A stretch of 64,000 nt of DNA from Cercospora beticola (Eukaryota > Ascomycota > Dothideomycetes > Mycosphaerellales > Mycosphaerellaceae), in the NCBI RefSeq assembly GCF_033473495.1, contig NC_088935.1:2542001-2606000 (forward strand). The letters run 5' to 3'. A program made the position numbers and the translations under genes. This document shows, one piece after another, positions 33,635 to 43,995 of this stretch (position 1 is its first letter; each line of letters opens with the position of its first letter). The notes beneath the pieces were generated by a model. The model was not told the origin of the DNA and made no database searches. It worked only from the letters and a program-made list of their open reading frames with translations.

Positions 33635-35284
33635 AGCGGCAGCTACGATGGGCTGAGTATGTGTGGCTTCGTGGGTGATTGCAGCGACATGCACATCAAC
33701 GGCCTTCTTCCACTTCCCGACGGTGTCTCAGGAATCCGAGGGCATAGTGACCAGGCTGGCTGCAGGCTGGTCACGAGCAGTTTCGGCAATGAGAGAGCAC
33801 TCACTTTTAACAGGTTTCCGTGGGCTGAGCACCGTCACGGTCACACAGCAATCAGCCACGCCAAGCCATCACACTCATATTGGCTCTTCGCCGGCCCAAG
33901 CGACCGCATATTGGACCAGCTCTCATTTCTATGAGTGCCTGGTTCTGGCTTGGTGCCGCGATTGACGCAAGCCGAGGACTTGGGGAGACTCCCAAGGACT
34001 GGAGTGTCATTGCCGGCTTTCATGGCACAGCATGCTCTGCAACCGAGATATTGGTCTGTGATTATGACGAACTGCTCGATATGTTCGCGTCTCCGGCTTC
34101 CACGACTTGTGTTCGCGACGAGCGTGGCTGCCTTTCTCTAATGAAAAATGTTGGAGCTGTAGTTCTTAACTCGATGTGACCGGTCTTCTCTGCGATGCCG
34201 AGTTCCGTTGGCCAATACAGGGCACGCGATGATTATCCAGTTCTTCCGGCTAGATGTCATTGACAACGTACGCTCTCAGAGACGTCGACTCCGTTCTTGG
34301 TCTGAATACACCTGCGTGGCCCTTGCAGCGTATGCGGATGATTATGCACGGCCAGGACTTGGAATCGAAGATGAAGTCAGACCGCGCCGTGCGAATCAAC
34401 CAAAGATTGAAAAGATGTAAAGGCCAAGATGATCGTAAACTGCAAGTCGTGCCGCGAAACGACAACTCTATGGCGTGATGCAATACCTTCATGCGACCAC
34501 GAGACGAGTGTTGAGGGTCACATCCTTGCGTTGCGCCTGTGAGAGGGCGCTTTGATGACGTCCTGAGGTTGGCGAGGACTTGGAGAGTGAAGGGAGGGCG
34601 TGAGAACGATGATCAACCGAGAGACTTCGCTTCCTATCCAGGGTTTATCGATGATTATTTCTTCTCGAAGACTTCCTAAGAAAGCGGGGAACACTCCGAG
34701 TTCTCTGGGGTGAGCGTGTGCATTCTTCACAGTCCCGTTAGGCCCGAAGTCTGGCGCTGGTCAATTGTATCTGTTCTCGGTACCAGTCTCCACTCTATGA
34801 GGATGGGGAAAGCTGTAAGATTGTGTTCTCCCTAATGTGTTGCAGCAGTCTCACTTGCGCGCCTCGAAAAGTCAACAGCCTCAACTGTAGTTGCTAACAT
34901 TGTTGAACACGCCCAGATCGTTGCTGACTCGGCATCCCAGTCCGTGAACAGAACTAGACGAAGTGTCGGACTTTAACCTTAAGAATGCCTGTCTTGGGCT
35001 TCTTGGCCCCACTCCAGAGAACTCAAGATGCACCTGTCACAGGGCGAGCCTCGAGGATACGGCTTGGAACGTTATACCCGGTCCAGGTACCCGGTCAATC
35101 TCGCACAGCGACCCCCAAAATGCGACAGGCTCCCTTCGCACACTGGGCGAACTCCTCGATATGAGCTGACACAGTGGAAGGACCTCCGATCCAGCTTTCC
35201 GTTCATCTCTCACGATCGGACTCCTTCCGACGTCGATCACGAGCTATATCGCTCGTACAAAGACGTCGTTTAGATCAGCAGAAT
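33635..35284. other. Gene-free stretch upstream of the seven-helix gene
   Basis: About 1.65 kb with scattered short frames, none recognisable. The frame at 35028-35273 directly upstream of the seven-helix gene lacks a stop-free join to it and looks like leader. No repeats or RNA genes were seen. Confidence 0.45.
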
Positions 35285-36961
35285 ATGGACTGGTCCGGCG
35301 CTTCACATGTTGTTCTTCGTAGCCTCTTCGGAGATCCAAGACCTGCCGCACATGGACCGTACACGCCTGCTCCAGTCTCGCTCGCGGTCAAAGTGACATC
35401 GGTATGTCTTATATGTCCAAATAAGGTCGAAACATCGCTCACAATACCGTAGGTCTGCTTGAATCTGATCACACTGCCTATCCTCGGCGCCTGTCTGACC
35501 CGGAGTATGTAGTGCAACACAATGTGCACTCGTGAATTTCCTGCTGAAATTATGTGTAGGAGTGGAGCGAATACAGCAATGGAGACGCCTCCCGGTATCA
35601 GCTTGGCTATTATTGCTGATTTACACGGACTCGCTGCTATTCATCTTTGTGACGGTCGTCCTGAAAGACATTGGCTTCAACACATCTCCAAACATCTGCG
35701 ATGGTGCCATATTGTTATGTGCGAGCGAAGCTATTTCATGACTGCTTGGGTCCAAAATCTGACGAAGTCCAGGTCTCGTATGCTACATGAGCACAAAAGT
35801 GCTGATCTATTGCTTCCTCGTTGAGCGATCAGTGAGTTTTGACTCCAGCACAATTGCACTCAGGTCGAGAGCGCGACGACTGACGTGATGTGCACAGTGG
35901 ATTGTACGAGGTTGCCTTCAGAAACGATCGGAGTCCAAGCTGTATCTCTTCAACTGCTTTGGCATGTTGCTGCCATACACGATCGCGGTCGTACTGAACT
36001 TCGTCTGGTAGTTTCTCGCGTTTCTGAAGAGCACCAATGAATGAATGCTGACCTGCAAACCAGGAGAATCGCCTTCATTGACACGAAGGGAAACTGTATT
36101 GTCGGCATGGAGATACGAGCTCTGATGCCACTGATCACCTTCGAAGTGTGAGTGGAACGCCCATATTTCCTATGGCTTTGGACACCATAACTGACCACAT
36201 TGCGAAGTGTTGTCAACATATACCTCAATATCCTGTTCATCATCCCACTTCGAAGTGAGTGCTCCTTCGGCCAGTCTCATTGTGTCATGATCAGCTGACC
36301 ATTTGTGATAGAGATGTATTCGTATCGGCGCGGAAACGGCAACATGAGAAGGCTGGCCCTTCGGACGTTCGTTGGAAGCTGTGCAACTCTGTTCTCAAGT
36401 GTTGTGAACCTCACGGTGCTGATGTCTGTTGGTGGCGAGCCAGCGTGGATGTGTCTGATGCTTTGCAATGCAGACAGTAAGTTGCGTTCGATCCACTGAG
36501 CTTGTACGCTGATACTGATCTTTGCAGTACTTTTCTGCGTCCTCGTACTGCACTGGGTGACAAGCTTCGACGGTGGCGGCGGGACCAATAAGTCAAGTTG
36601 CTCTCACCCTTCACACGATCCTCTAGCACCATCAGTCGTATCCGCGTTAAGGGTTCCCGAAACCACATTGCAACGACGCAAACACTTCTTCTCGTGCTCG
36701 TGTGAGGACTCCGACTTCCCCGAGGGTTCTTGGCGTGCGAATCCGTGGGACGTTGGAGGACTGGCGCAGCCTACTTCTGTATTGGACGATCCCAACGCCA
36801 CCAACGGGGCCGATCCACTGCAAAGCCGGATTGGGAACAAGGAGAAAATTGAAGAGAAGCCAGAGGGGCACGTCGAAATGACGAGAGTCATCAGCGACGT
36901 GAGCGACGCTTCGCAAGATATGGAAATTCGACCTGTAAGAAACGAGCCAGCACAAGGGTAG
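35285..36961 (+). CDS. Seven-transmembrane protein of unknown function, nine exons
   Basis: Integral membrane protein of 408 residues, no known function. Exons: 35285-35401, 35453-35504, 35560-35718, 35773-35831, 35898-36007, 36064-36147, 36208-36254, 36312-36476 and 36528-36961. All eight introns are 51-66 bases and every junction keeps phase. No single frame shows the gene; the joined product does. Hydrophobic segments lie at about 32-53, 72-93, 104-125, 143-165, 186-207, 223-246 and 254-275. Characteristic stretches are LYLFNCFGMLLPYTIAVVLN, TFEVVVNIYLNILFIIPLR and WMCLMLCNADILFCVLVLHW. A 130-residue Ser/Asp/Glu-rich tail follows. Similar multi-exon hypothetical membrane proteins occur widely in filamentous ascomycetes. 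A receptor-like fold is possible by helix count only; no ligand or G-protein motif is recognised. Confidence 0.78.
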
Positions 36962-37061
36962 GCATGAATAAGAATTTGCTTGTTGGGATTTACGTATATG
37001 AAGCTAGCAGTTGCGCTCTTCCAATCCGCAATTCTGGCAGCGAAGCGAGGGACCCAGTCCA

Positions 37062-37790
37062 CTATACTTCAACACATGACAAGGCCTTGCCGTGGTCAGA
37101 GAGATATGCACTAAACTGCACAGTACCACCCACACCGAACTCATGCGCGAGGTCCGCTAGATCACCGAGCTTGATGCCGACCGGGTAGTCTGTGGTGTTC
37201 GTGCCCCATTCGCAGCTGCAGTCGAAGGCAGCCATCGGACTAACGTCCTGCCTCAATCGAGAGGCATTTCTTTTCACTGGAAAATCCCTACTTTTCCCAT
37301 CAATGTGCATTCGGATGCTTTGCAGATAGGCAGTGGTCAAAAGCATGTTCCTCCAGCTTCCGTCTTGCTTCCACTTCCCGCTGAGTAGCTCCTGACTGTC
37401 GACTTGGACAAGGACATAACGCAATCTCCGCTTGGCTACGATAGCACTGTAGCACCAACGCATCTCGATCGTTCGGAAGAGACTGGGCATTGGATTCGGC
37501 CAACTGGAAGTTTCAGAAAACTCATCAAGAGTCATGAGGAAGTTCGTTCTTATCCTTGGATTTCCGATGATTATATCCCTGAAAGCCACACACACTTTTT
37601 GTGACACCAAAAGATCTCTGGGGGCTACACTAAGCAATATTTGCTCCAGGAGCTCGTAGATATGGGCGACTTTGTGTCCAGCTCCAAGTTTGGATCCCTC
37701 TACCTGATTCTCCTCGCTCTCGTCGTGCTTGTACATGATCGTACGTGTAATTGCTGGACCATTGGTCGAAGGACCCTGGAGTTCATTCAT
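37062..37790 (-). CDS. F-box domain protein
   Basis: Probable substrate-recognition subunit of an SCF ubiquitin ligase, or a small F-box protein of the kind expanded in plant-associated ascomycetes. From the first in-frame ATG (37790) it has 242 residues. The F-box lies at about 41-85: VAHIYELLEQILLSVAPRDL, then LVSQKVCVAFRDIIIGNPRI. The remainder holds no WD40 or LRR repeats. The C-terminal part (AYLSDHGKALSCVEV) resembles short Zymoseptoria/Cercospora-type F-box proteins in layout, by my recollection only. The frame remains open upstream to about 38120 without an ATG, so a further 5' exon is possible. It sits tail-to-tail with the seven-helix gene, 100 bases apart. Confidence 0.7.
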   Translation of the reverse strand: MNELQGPSTNGPAITRTIMYKHDESEENQVEGSKLGAGHKVAHIYELLEQILLSVAPRDLLVSQKVCVAFRDIIIGNPRIRTNFLMTLDEFSETSSWPNPMPSLFRTIEMRWCYSAIVAKRRLRYVLVQVDSQELLSGKWKQDGSWRNMLLTTAYLQSIRMHIDGKSRDFPVKRNASRLRQDVSPMAAFDCSCEWGTNTTDYPVGIKLGDLADLAHEFGVGGTVQFSAYLSDHGKALSCVEV

Positions 37791-38908
37791 CTTGTCAGAT
37801 CCAGTCTCGACGGGACGCACACCAAGTTGCTCCAAACCCCGTCCAAGTCTTGCTTCCTTCTTGGCTTGTCCCTCTTCTTCGGACCAGCCCTTGGAACTCC
37901 CTTCAGCCCCAACCAAGCCTGCGAAACCAGTTGTCGTGCGGAGTGGATCACAGGACCGAGGTATATGGTCTTGAGCGCATCTGCATGGGTTCTCTTCATG
38001 TCGCCGGGAGTCCTCGGTAGATGCCGCTTGGTGGTTGCTTGGTTGGAGGATGATAGCCGTTACTTCGCTGTAAGGTTCTTGCCGTACATGCGTTCTTTCC
38101 GGCTGGGCTGGTCACGGTAGTGAAAAATGCCTTTGAGGGCAATAAGAATGCCAAAGGTTAGGACAATACCGATTTCGTATGGGCTTCCTCTTTGAGTGAG
38201 GGGAGACATGTGGGCCGAGAAGAAAGATGTATTGGTGTGTATGGTCTTATACGGTGGAAGGCGTCGGACCTGAGTCAGAAATGATGCAGTGGCAGCGGCA
38301 GAAGTGGTGGAGCTTTGCTCATACGTTGCAGGTCGGTGAGGTGTTACAGATTGTAGCTGGTCGCAGACTGAATACGTAGTACCCGCGAGCGTATAAAACC
38401 ACAGAAATGTATGTGCTGGCATCGACGATCCGTTTGTGATGAGTCGAAGATCGTGGTGGAAATGCGCCAAGAACGTATCGGCTGAAACAACACTCTGAAT
38501 GTTGGACGGACAGGGGTTGTTGCGCTGGAAAGCTTGCAAGCGCAAACATGAGGCTGGCCAGCAGTCGACGTTGTTGCTAGGATCTCGATGATTCCAGTCG
38601 GTTCGCGGGTGTGCTCCCGAATCCCAGCACGAAAAACGACTATTCACTTCTCCGATCGATTCACATATGGATCAGGATATGATACGTTCAGTAGATGTTC
38701 TCTTTCCGGAGTACTCGCTGACGGAAAGGCTGTTTGCACAGCACTGGCAATGATAAATCATACCGTAGCCAGTCGGTTGCATCTGAAGTAGAGACAGTCG
38801 TAAGTCCCGCTCCTCAAAGCTGCTTGGGCCCACGTCAATGCATCAGGAGGATTGTATGAGTCCGCTCTGAAGCTTTAGTTTGTCATCGAGAAGCTCGACA
38901 TTCCCCGT
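37791..38908. other. Intergenic region between F-box gene and Pin2-like gene
   Basis: About 1.1 kb. The F-box frame continues open about 330 bases upstream of its ATG. The region also contains a small membrane-type open frame listed separately. The plus-strand frame at 38588-38791 is not supported. Confidence 0.4.
38060..38209 (-). CDS. Possible 49-residue single-span membrane protein
   Basis: Short frame beginning MSPLTQRGSPYEIGIV with one hydrophobic helix (GIVLTFGILIALKGIF) followed by a basic tail RDQPSRKERMYGKN. The hydrophobic-then-basic layout is typical of small tail-anchored or single-span proteins. I recognise no family, the frame stays open far upstream, and it may be chance. It could also be an upstream exon of the F-box gene. 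Confidence 0.22.
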   Translation of the reverse strand: MSPLTQRGSPYEIGIVLTFGILIALKGIFHYRDQPSRKERMYGKNLTAK

Positions 38909-40174
38909 CTATACCTCCCGCCAATTGCCATGTACGGGCTTTCTTCCAATGCCTCCGCCAGGAGTCAGTGCATCCGGAGGGCTCGTGGGGCTAGCGACTT
39001 CCGACCTATACGAGGGCGGAGCTGTGTTGGTCTCATAAAGCTTGGGTTGCGCATAGCTAGCGGTTTGCGCCTGAGTTCCTGAATGGTACTCATTTGTCGG
39101 CGATGTATAAGACTGCGAGTAGCCAGGCGCCTGCGCCTGCGCTGGAGAATAGTAATTGTTCGCCTGAGGCGGGTAGGATACTGGAGATGCTTGCCGTTCG
39201 GTATGGAGCGGGCTTTGGTACGCTGCCGGCGCGGTTGGGTTTCGATCATAGCCAGAGGCCTGGAAAGGCTCTGAAACATTATTGTAGGAGTTCTGTGTGC
39301 CATAAGGCGAGTCTTCGTGTGCCCGAGCGTCGGGATAGTAGCCTGCAGCACCACGCTGGCTGCTATATGGGCTTGTAGTCTGCTGACGCTGCTGATCGTA
39401 ATCGTGATATGGTTGCGCATGCATGTTTGCGTGGCTGGCGCTCATGGCTCCCATGGCTCCAGTCGAGACGAAGTCGTGTGGATGCGACTGCCCTTGAATA
39501 CCACCCTCATAGCCCAAACTCGCAGTCGAACCTACCTCCTGTCCGCGGTAGCCGGCCAAGGTGGAAGTTGACAGCGACTCCTGCCCTGTATTATATCTGG
39601 GGTTCTGGTTCAACAGTCGCTCAGTCTGAGCTTGAGTCTTGACGGGAGATGTTACGACTCGAGGCTCTGGCTTCTCCATCTTTTCCAATTCCACATCGTC
39701 GTCGTGATGTTCAATCCGCCGGCTGCTGGCGTTCTTCCAGCTCGGCATCTCAGGTAGCGAATCTTCGTGGACCTTCTGGCTGGACGATTCAAAGGTAGCG
39801 GTCTGCGCGAAACTCGGATTGCCTCGATAGCCTGCGCCGCCGCTGGCGAAGTAAGGATTGTGCATGGGAGGATGAGGCTGATACTGATTCTGATACGGTG
39901 TTGGCGGCGCCTGTTCATATCCTCTCTCTCCTCGCCCCCGGGGCGATGGGCAACATCGATTAAAGCACGAGCAGCATGCGCAGCAGCACTCCACGCCGCA
40001 GCATAGACATCGCGCAATGCATAGAACAATAGAGAGGACGATGAGGCCGCCGACAACGATGCCGATGATGACGGGCCACTTGCAGTAGGCCTTGGACATG
40101 CACCCGTCCCAACTGGACAAGGTGTTTTTGACGCTGGCGACACTGTCCGCAATGTCTCTTGCCTGGACGTCCAT
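38909..40174 (-). CDS. Pin2-like (fibroin-3-type) membrane protein with prion-like tail
   Basis: Single-pass plasma-membrane protein of 421 residues related to yeast Pin2, often labelled fibroin-3-related in moulds. After DIADSVASVKNTLSSWDGCM and AYCKWPV comes one membrane helix (about residues 33-55, PVIIGIVVGGLIVLSIVLCI). A dense Cys cluster follows (CLCCGVECCCACCSCFNRCC), likely palmitoylated. The long cytosolic tail is rich in Tyr, Gln, Asn, Pro, Ser and Gly, with repeated SYSQ/YYSP-like patches and little charge, like yeast prion domains. One charged island (DDDVELEKMEKPEPRVV) interrupts it. Yeast Pin2 cycles between the trans-Golgi network and plasma membrane; a similar role is inferred. 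Single exon; the ATG at 40174 directly precedes the conserved start. Confidence 0.82.
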   Translation of the reverse strand: MDVQARDIADSVASVKNTLSSWDGCMSKAYCKWPVIIGIVVGGLIVLSIVLCIARCLCCGVECCCACCSCFNRCCPSPRGRGERGYEQAPPTPYQNQYQPHPPMHNPYFASGGAGYRGNPSFAQTATFESSSQKVHEDSLPEMPSWKNASSRRIEHHDDDVELEKMEKPEPRVVTSPVKTQAQTERLLNQNPRYNTGQESLSTSTLAGYRGQEVGSTASLGYEGGIQGQSHPHDFVSTGAMGAMSASHANMHAQPYHDYDQQRQQTTSPYSSQRGAAGYYPDARAHEDSPYGTQNSYNNVSEPFQASGYDRNPTAPAAYQSPLHTERQASPVSYPPQANNYYSPAQAQAPGYSQSYTSPTNEYHSGTQAQTASYAQPKLYETNTAPPSYRSEVASPTSPPDALTPGGGIGRKPVHGNWREV

Positions 40175-40812
40175 GCTGCTTCGCCTCGTGCTCGGTCCTG
40201 AATACGGCGGCGTGTCGTCCGTGTCGCGTCGCGGTCGCAGGCTTGGCGCGTCGGGGATCGTTCAGCGGCAGGTGCGTCGCGAGGTATCGGCCAGCGATGG
40301 TGTCGCGATCACATGTGTACTCGGATGGACTGGCGGCGAAGAGGAAGAGGGCGGAGCGGAGAGAGGGAACGAGCGGCGTGAAGTTGGCGACAGTGTGTAG
40401 ATGATCTGGCAATGAGGCTGAGTGAGGTGCATGGGTGCTTTCGCTTGCAGTAGTTAGCCTCGAGGGGGTGGAATGACCCTGTCGATCACTCTCATGGTGC
40501 GACAACCGCTCGCAGCAAATCATCATCAACAACAACACCTCTCAAACTCGCTGGCCTCACATGCTTCGTACATTCGCCGCTGAGGGCATACCCGCTCCGC
40601 CATGCCATCGCACACCGCACCGCTACCTCTCCGCCGCCATTTCCGCCCGGCGGTCTGCATACAATGCGTGAGTTGTGGCTGCACCATCTCGTTCTAGACA
40701 CCGCCGTCGTGCTCGGCATATACTAGACCATGCCCTCGCACCCAAGTGTCCGCCGCTCCTGGTGCTTATCCTCGTCCTCTCATCTCTTGCGGTAGCCGGC
40801 AGAACGGCCACA
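40175..40812. promoter_or_regulatory. Divergent promoter region, Pin2-like gene and methyltransferase gene
   Basis: About 0.64 kb between divergent start codons. The methyltransferase frame stays open upstream of its ATG to 40675 but without an ATG. No repeats are seen. Confidence 0.5.
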
Positions 40813-41814
40813 ATGGGTGCTGCTTCCGACTCCAGCAGGCCGCACGAATCGTCACTCCAGGACTATCTGCTCACCAACAAGGCAAATTGGAACGAGCGTG
40901 CAACCCTCCACGCGGTGTCCAAAGACTACGATGCGGCGCGACTGGTCAGTGATGCATCAGCAATTTCAGATGTTGTCTCGTTTGACCTACCACTCCTCGG
41001 CGACATCTCCGGTTATGATTGCGTTCACTTGCAGTGCCATATTGGAACCGATACTCTCTCGCTAGTACGCCTCGGCGCCAAGAGCGTTGTTGGTCTTGAC
41101 TTCTCGACTGCAGCAGTGAGGGAAGCCCAGGATATTGCCAACAGAGCAGGTTTTGAGCAAGCGAAGCTCAAATACGTCGAGGCCGATGCCTATCATGCTG
41201 TGTCAGTCCTGGGGGCAGGAGCTTTCGATATGGTGTTCACGGGCATCGGCGCGATATGTTGGCTTCCTTCGATTCGACAATGGGCTCAGCAAGTGAGCGG
41301 ACTTCTCAAGCCAGGAGGCAGACTCTTCATTCGCGAAGGCCACCCTGTAGTCTGGAGCATCGACGAAACCATACTCGATGCACGTGGCCCAGTCATCACC
41401 TATCCCTACTTCGAAACTACGAAGCCGGTAGAAAGCGAGAGCGAGGATACTTACGTAGATACTGACGGCAAGAAGCTTACGAGCACGAAGAGTGTAAGCT
41501 GGAACCACGGTATCGGAGAGGTAAGGAAGACCTAGCGCATCGCCCGTGCTCCATCGTTCTGCGTTGCAGTGACCCATTGTTGACTCCACAGCTTCGGTCC
41601 TTCAACTTGGCGCGTGAAAGCTGACATCTTGTAGATTTTGACTGCCCTCCTAGAAGTCGGCATGGAGATCACTGGGTTCGTTGAGCATAAGACCATTCCT
41701 TGGGTTGCCTTTCCTGGCAAGATGGAGAAGGACACGAAACGTGGAGAATGGAAGTTGATCGAAGGCGAAGATAACGTTCCCCTCAGCTACACGCTACAAG
41801 CGAAGAAGAAATAG
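40813..41814 (+). CDS. Class I SAM-dependent methyltransferase
   Basis: Small-molecule type methyltransferase of 295 residues; substrate unknown. Exons are 40813-41520 and 41635-41814; the 114-base intron has donor GTAAGG and branch GCTGAC. The first in-frame ATG gives MGAASDSSRPHES. A conserved start LLTNKANWNERATLH leads to the Rossmann core: motif I VHLQCHIGTDTLSL, the acidic end of strand 2 VVGLDFS, and DMVFTGIGAICWLPS. LLKPGGRLFIREGHPVVWSI follows. Exon 2 supplies the last strands (LLEVGMEITGFVEHKTIPW, then GEWKLIE and a Lys-rich end). The family is common in fungi and bacteria. A Cys replaces the middle Gly of the usual GxGxG in motif I, which is normal for this subgroup (QCHxG). Confidence 0.9.
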
Positions 41815-42202
41815 AAGCACGAGAAATATCATCAAGACAGGAACAATCTGCTGCTTGGCCTTCTGCTCATTGATACCCTGCGCTTTCCTGCAGAAGCCAC
41901 AGCTGATGATGCTCAATCGCGCCCCACCAGCTCGCTTGGTTTTGTTCGACCCACACTGCTTATTCATAGCTGTATCTCATGCCGTGTACAGAGCTATGCC
42001 TGTTTTGGGATGTGGTCTCATCTGCTATGCATGAACGTGGGATTCAAGCTGGGCACTACACAACAGAGACAAGAGCTGAAGTCCCCACGATCGCCTCCAA
42101 AATAGAGCAGAATGGACGATCATAACGGTGACAGAAACTAATGCAGATCGAGCAATTGAATCACGGGTCGGGCACAGTGCTCTTCGGAGCCCTTGGAATC
42201 AG
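41815..42202. other. Intergenic region upstream of the regulator gene
   Basis: 388 bases between tandem genes. The downstream frame is open from 42128 without an ATG until 42203. No other feature is recognised. Confidence 0.5.
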
Positions 42203-43780
42203 ATGGACTGTCAAAGCCCATATCCGAAAGCAACGCCGCAGACAGCTCCACAAACCATAGTCACCACCAACAACGGCGCGGGCCATGGCCCGACCAAGCC
42301 AACAAGCTTTCAGTTTGTGAATTTTACTCACATCGACAATATGCACGACCAGGCCACCCTTCGCCGTATTCGTCGACACGCCATGAAGGACATTGGTTTC
42401 CAGCGACGTCGGCCCAAGAAGAAGCGGAACATCTCGATTCAATTGGAGTACATCGAAGATCTCACGTCTTCCATGACTTCAGGTCACGATTCCGGATATG
42501 CATCGCCCCTATTACTGAGTCCGGCCCCTGCTATTGGCGGCGGATCGATACACGCCTTCTTCCATCTTCCGATCGAGCTTGACGACATTGGCAAAGGCTT
42601 ATTGGCCAATATCTGGACTTCGGATTATAGCATCAGTTGCCAGAGCGCTCATCGGCCGGATTGGTTCATGACAGGAATAGCCGATGAGGCGACATTTTAC
42701 CAAGTGCTCGCCAACTCTGAATTATATTTTGAAGTGCTTTGTAGCCCTCAACGCTCCCAGGTGGGGCAAGAGACATCTCTAAGTATGTATTATCATCAGA
42801 AAGCGGTGACACTGCAACGACAACGTCTCGAAAATGTGTTCAAGACGAAGGTGACCGAAGCGATGTTGGGTACAGCAGCGAGCTTGTTACTGTATGCTGA
42901 GATGTCAGGAAACGCCGACTGGTGGTTACCACAGCAGAAAGGCATGCTAGAAATGGTTCGAGCTTTCGAAGGTGGACTAGCAGCCCTAGACCGAAACAGA
43001 CCGCTGAGGGCCGCCTGCAGCTGGGCGGAACTGCGCGGAGCTTTCGTACTGGACCTGTCATGTGGTTTGCCACTGCCATCGTGGTGGCAGGAGGAGTATG
43101 ACAGGGGCATCAATGGCGACCATGGTCCTGTGATATTGTGGGCCGCTGAAGATCCAGGGCTGCGCGAGGAATTCTTCAAGGTCTTCGGTCATGTGCCACA
43201 GTGGCTCGAAACTCTTGATGCGGTTGCGACTCTGGCAGGTGTGGTCAGCTCAAGGTTACAGAAGGCTCCCGGCATACGTCAACAACAAGACGACATACTA
43301 CTGTGGACCGATGTTGTTGCTCATCGACTTCTCTGCCTTCGTGCGAACGATACTACATTGTCACTCGACGATAACCAACGATCGATACTCGAAGCTTGTC
43401 GTCTGACATTTCTCATCTTCATTGCGGTCGTCTATCGATGCCTAGGCGCTCATCCTTACAATACCACAATTCTGATTCAAAAGCAACAGCAACGTCTTCT
43501 TCGCTCGCAATCCGTCGACTGGGGTGGCCTGGGCAAGCTTCTGGTGTGGATGGAGCTCATAGCATCTCTGGAAGGCGCAAGTTTCGATGTGATGCATGTG
43601 CCGAAAGACACACTACAGCAGTGGTTACTCGAACAACAGCTGGGGCTCACGAAATTGCTGTCTCACAGTTTTAATCTGGCCAGTGTGAAGCAGGTTCTCT
43701 GGTTGCCAGAACTATTCGATCTCAAAGTAACGGCGTTTGTCAAAGGCGAGTGGCATAGCGAATGGATTAAGAAGTGCTGA
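42203..43780 (+). CDS. Fungal transcription-factor-like protein without zinc cluster (PF11951 type)
   Basis: 525 residues from the first in-frame ATG (MDCQSPYPK). The segment FQFVNFTHIDNMHDQATLRR followed by HAMKDIGFQRRRPKKKR matches the N-terminal block of a large fungal group often labelled tachykinin-family or fungal-specific transcription factor proteins. The rest is a helical regulatory region: HAFFHLPIELDDIGKGLLAN in form, then YYHQKAVTLQRQRLENVFKT and TEAMLGTAASLLLYAEM. This is the middle homology region known from Zn2Cys6 factors. No Cys6 cluster precedes it, and the only basic patch is RRRPKKKR. It may regulate transcription indirectly or have lost its DNA-binding domain. No neighbouring cluster suggests a target. 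Confidence 0.72.
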   Translation: MDCQSPYPKATPQTAPQTIVTTNNGAGHGPTKPTSFQFVNFTHIDNMHDQATLRRIRRHAMKDIGFQRRRPKKKRNISIQLEYIEDLTSSMTSGHDSGYASPLLLSPAPAIGGGSIHAFFHLPIELDDIGKGLLANIWTSDYSISCQSAHRPDWFMTGIADEATFYQVLANSELYFEVLCSPQRSQVGQETSLSMYYHQKAVTLQRQRLENVFKTKVTEAMLGTAASLLLYAEMSGNADWWLPQQKGMLEMVRAFEGGLAALDRNRPLRAACSWAELRGAFVLDLSCGLPLPSWWQEEYDRGINGDHGPVILWAAEDPGLREEFFKVFGHVPQWLETLDAVATLAGVVSSRLQKAPGIRQQQDDILLWTDVVAHRLLCLRANDTTLSLDDNQRSILEACRLTFLIFIAVVYRCLGAHPYNTTILIQKQQQRLLRSQSVDWGGLGKLLVWMELIASLEGASFDVMHVPKDTLQQWLLEQQLGLTKLLSHSFNLASVKQVLWLPELFDLKVTAFVKGEWHSEWIKKC

Positions 43781-43995
43781 ATTGTCCGTTCTCATTTTCA
43801 TAATGACGTTCTTAATTATAATTTCTGTCGCACAGAGAACCTGCTACTGGAGCCGTTCCATTCGAAATACAATCGCAGACCAACACCATGCGTTCCTCAT
43901 TCGTTGAAAGTGGCTGGCCATCAGTCGTCAATCGTGCAGCAAAGTCTCTTTGATCCGGTTATCTCGCCGTTTTAATGGTCGTGCACTCCGTAAAC

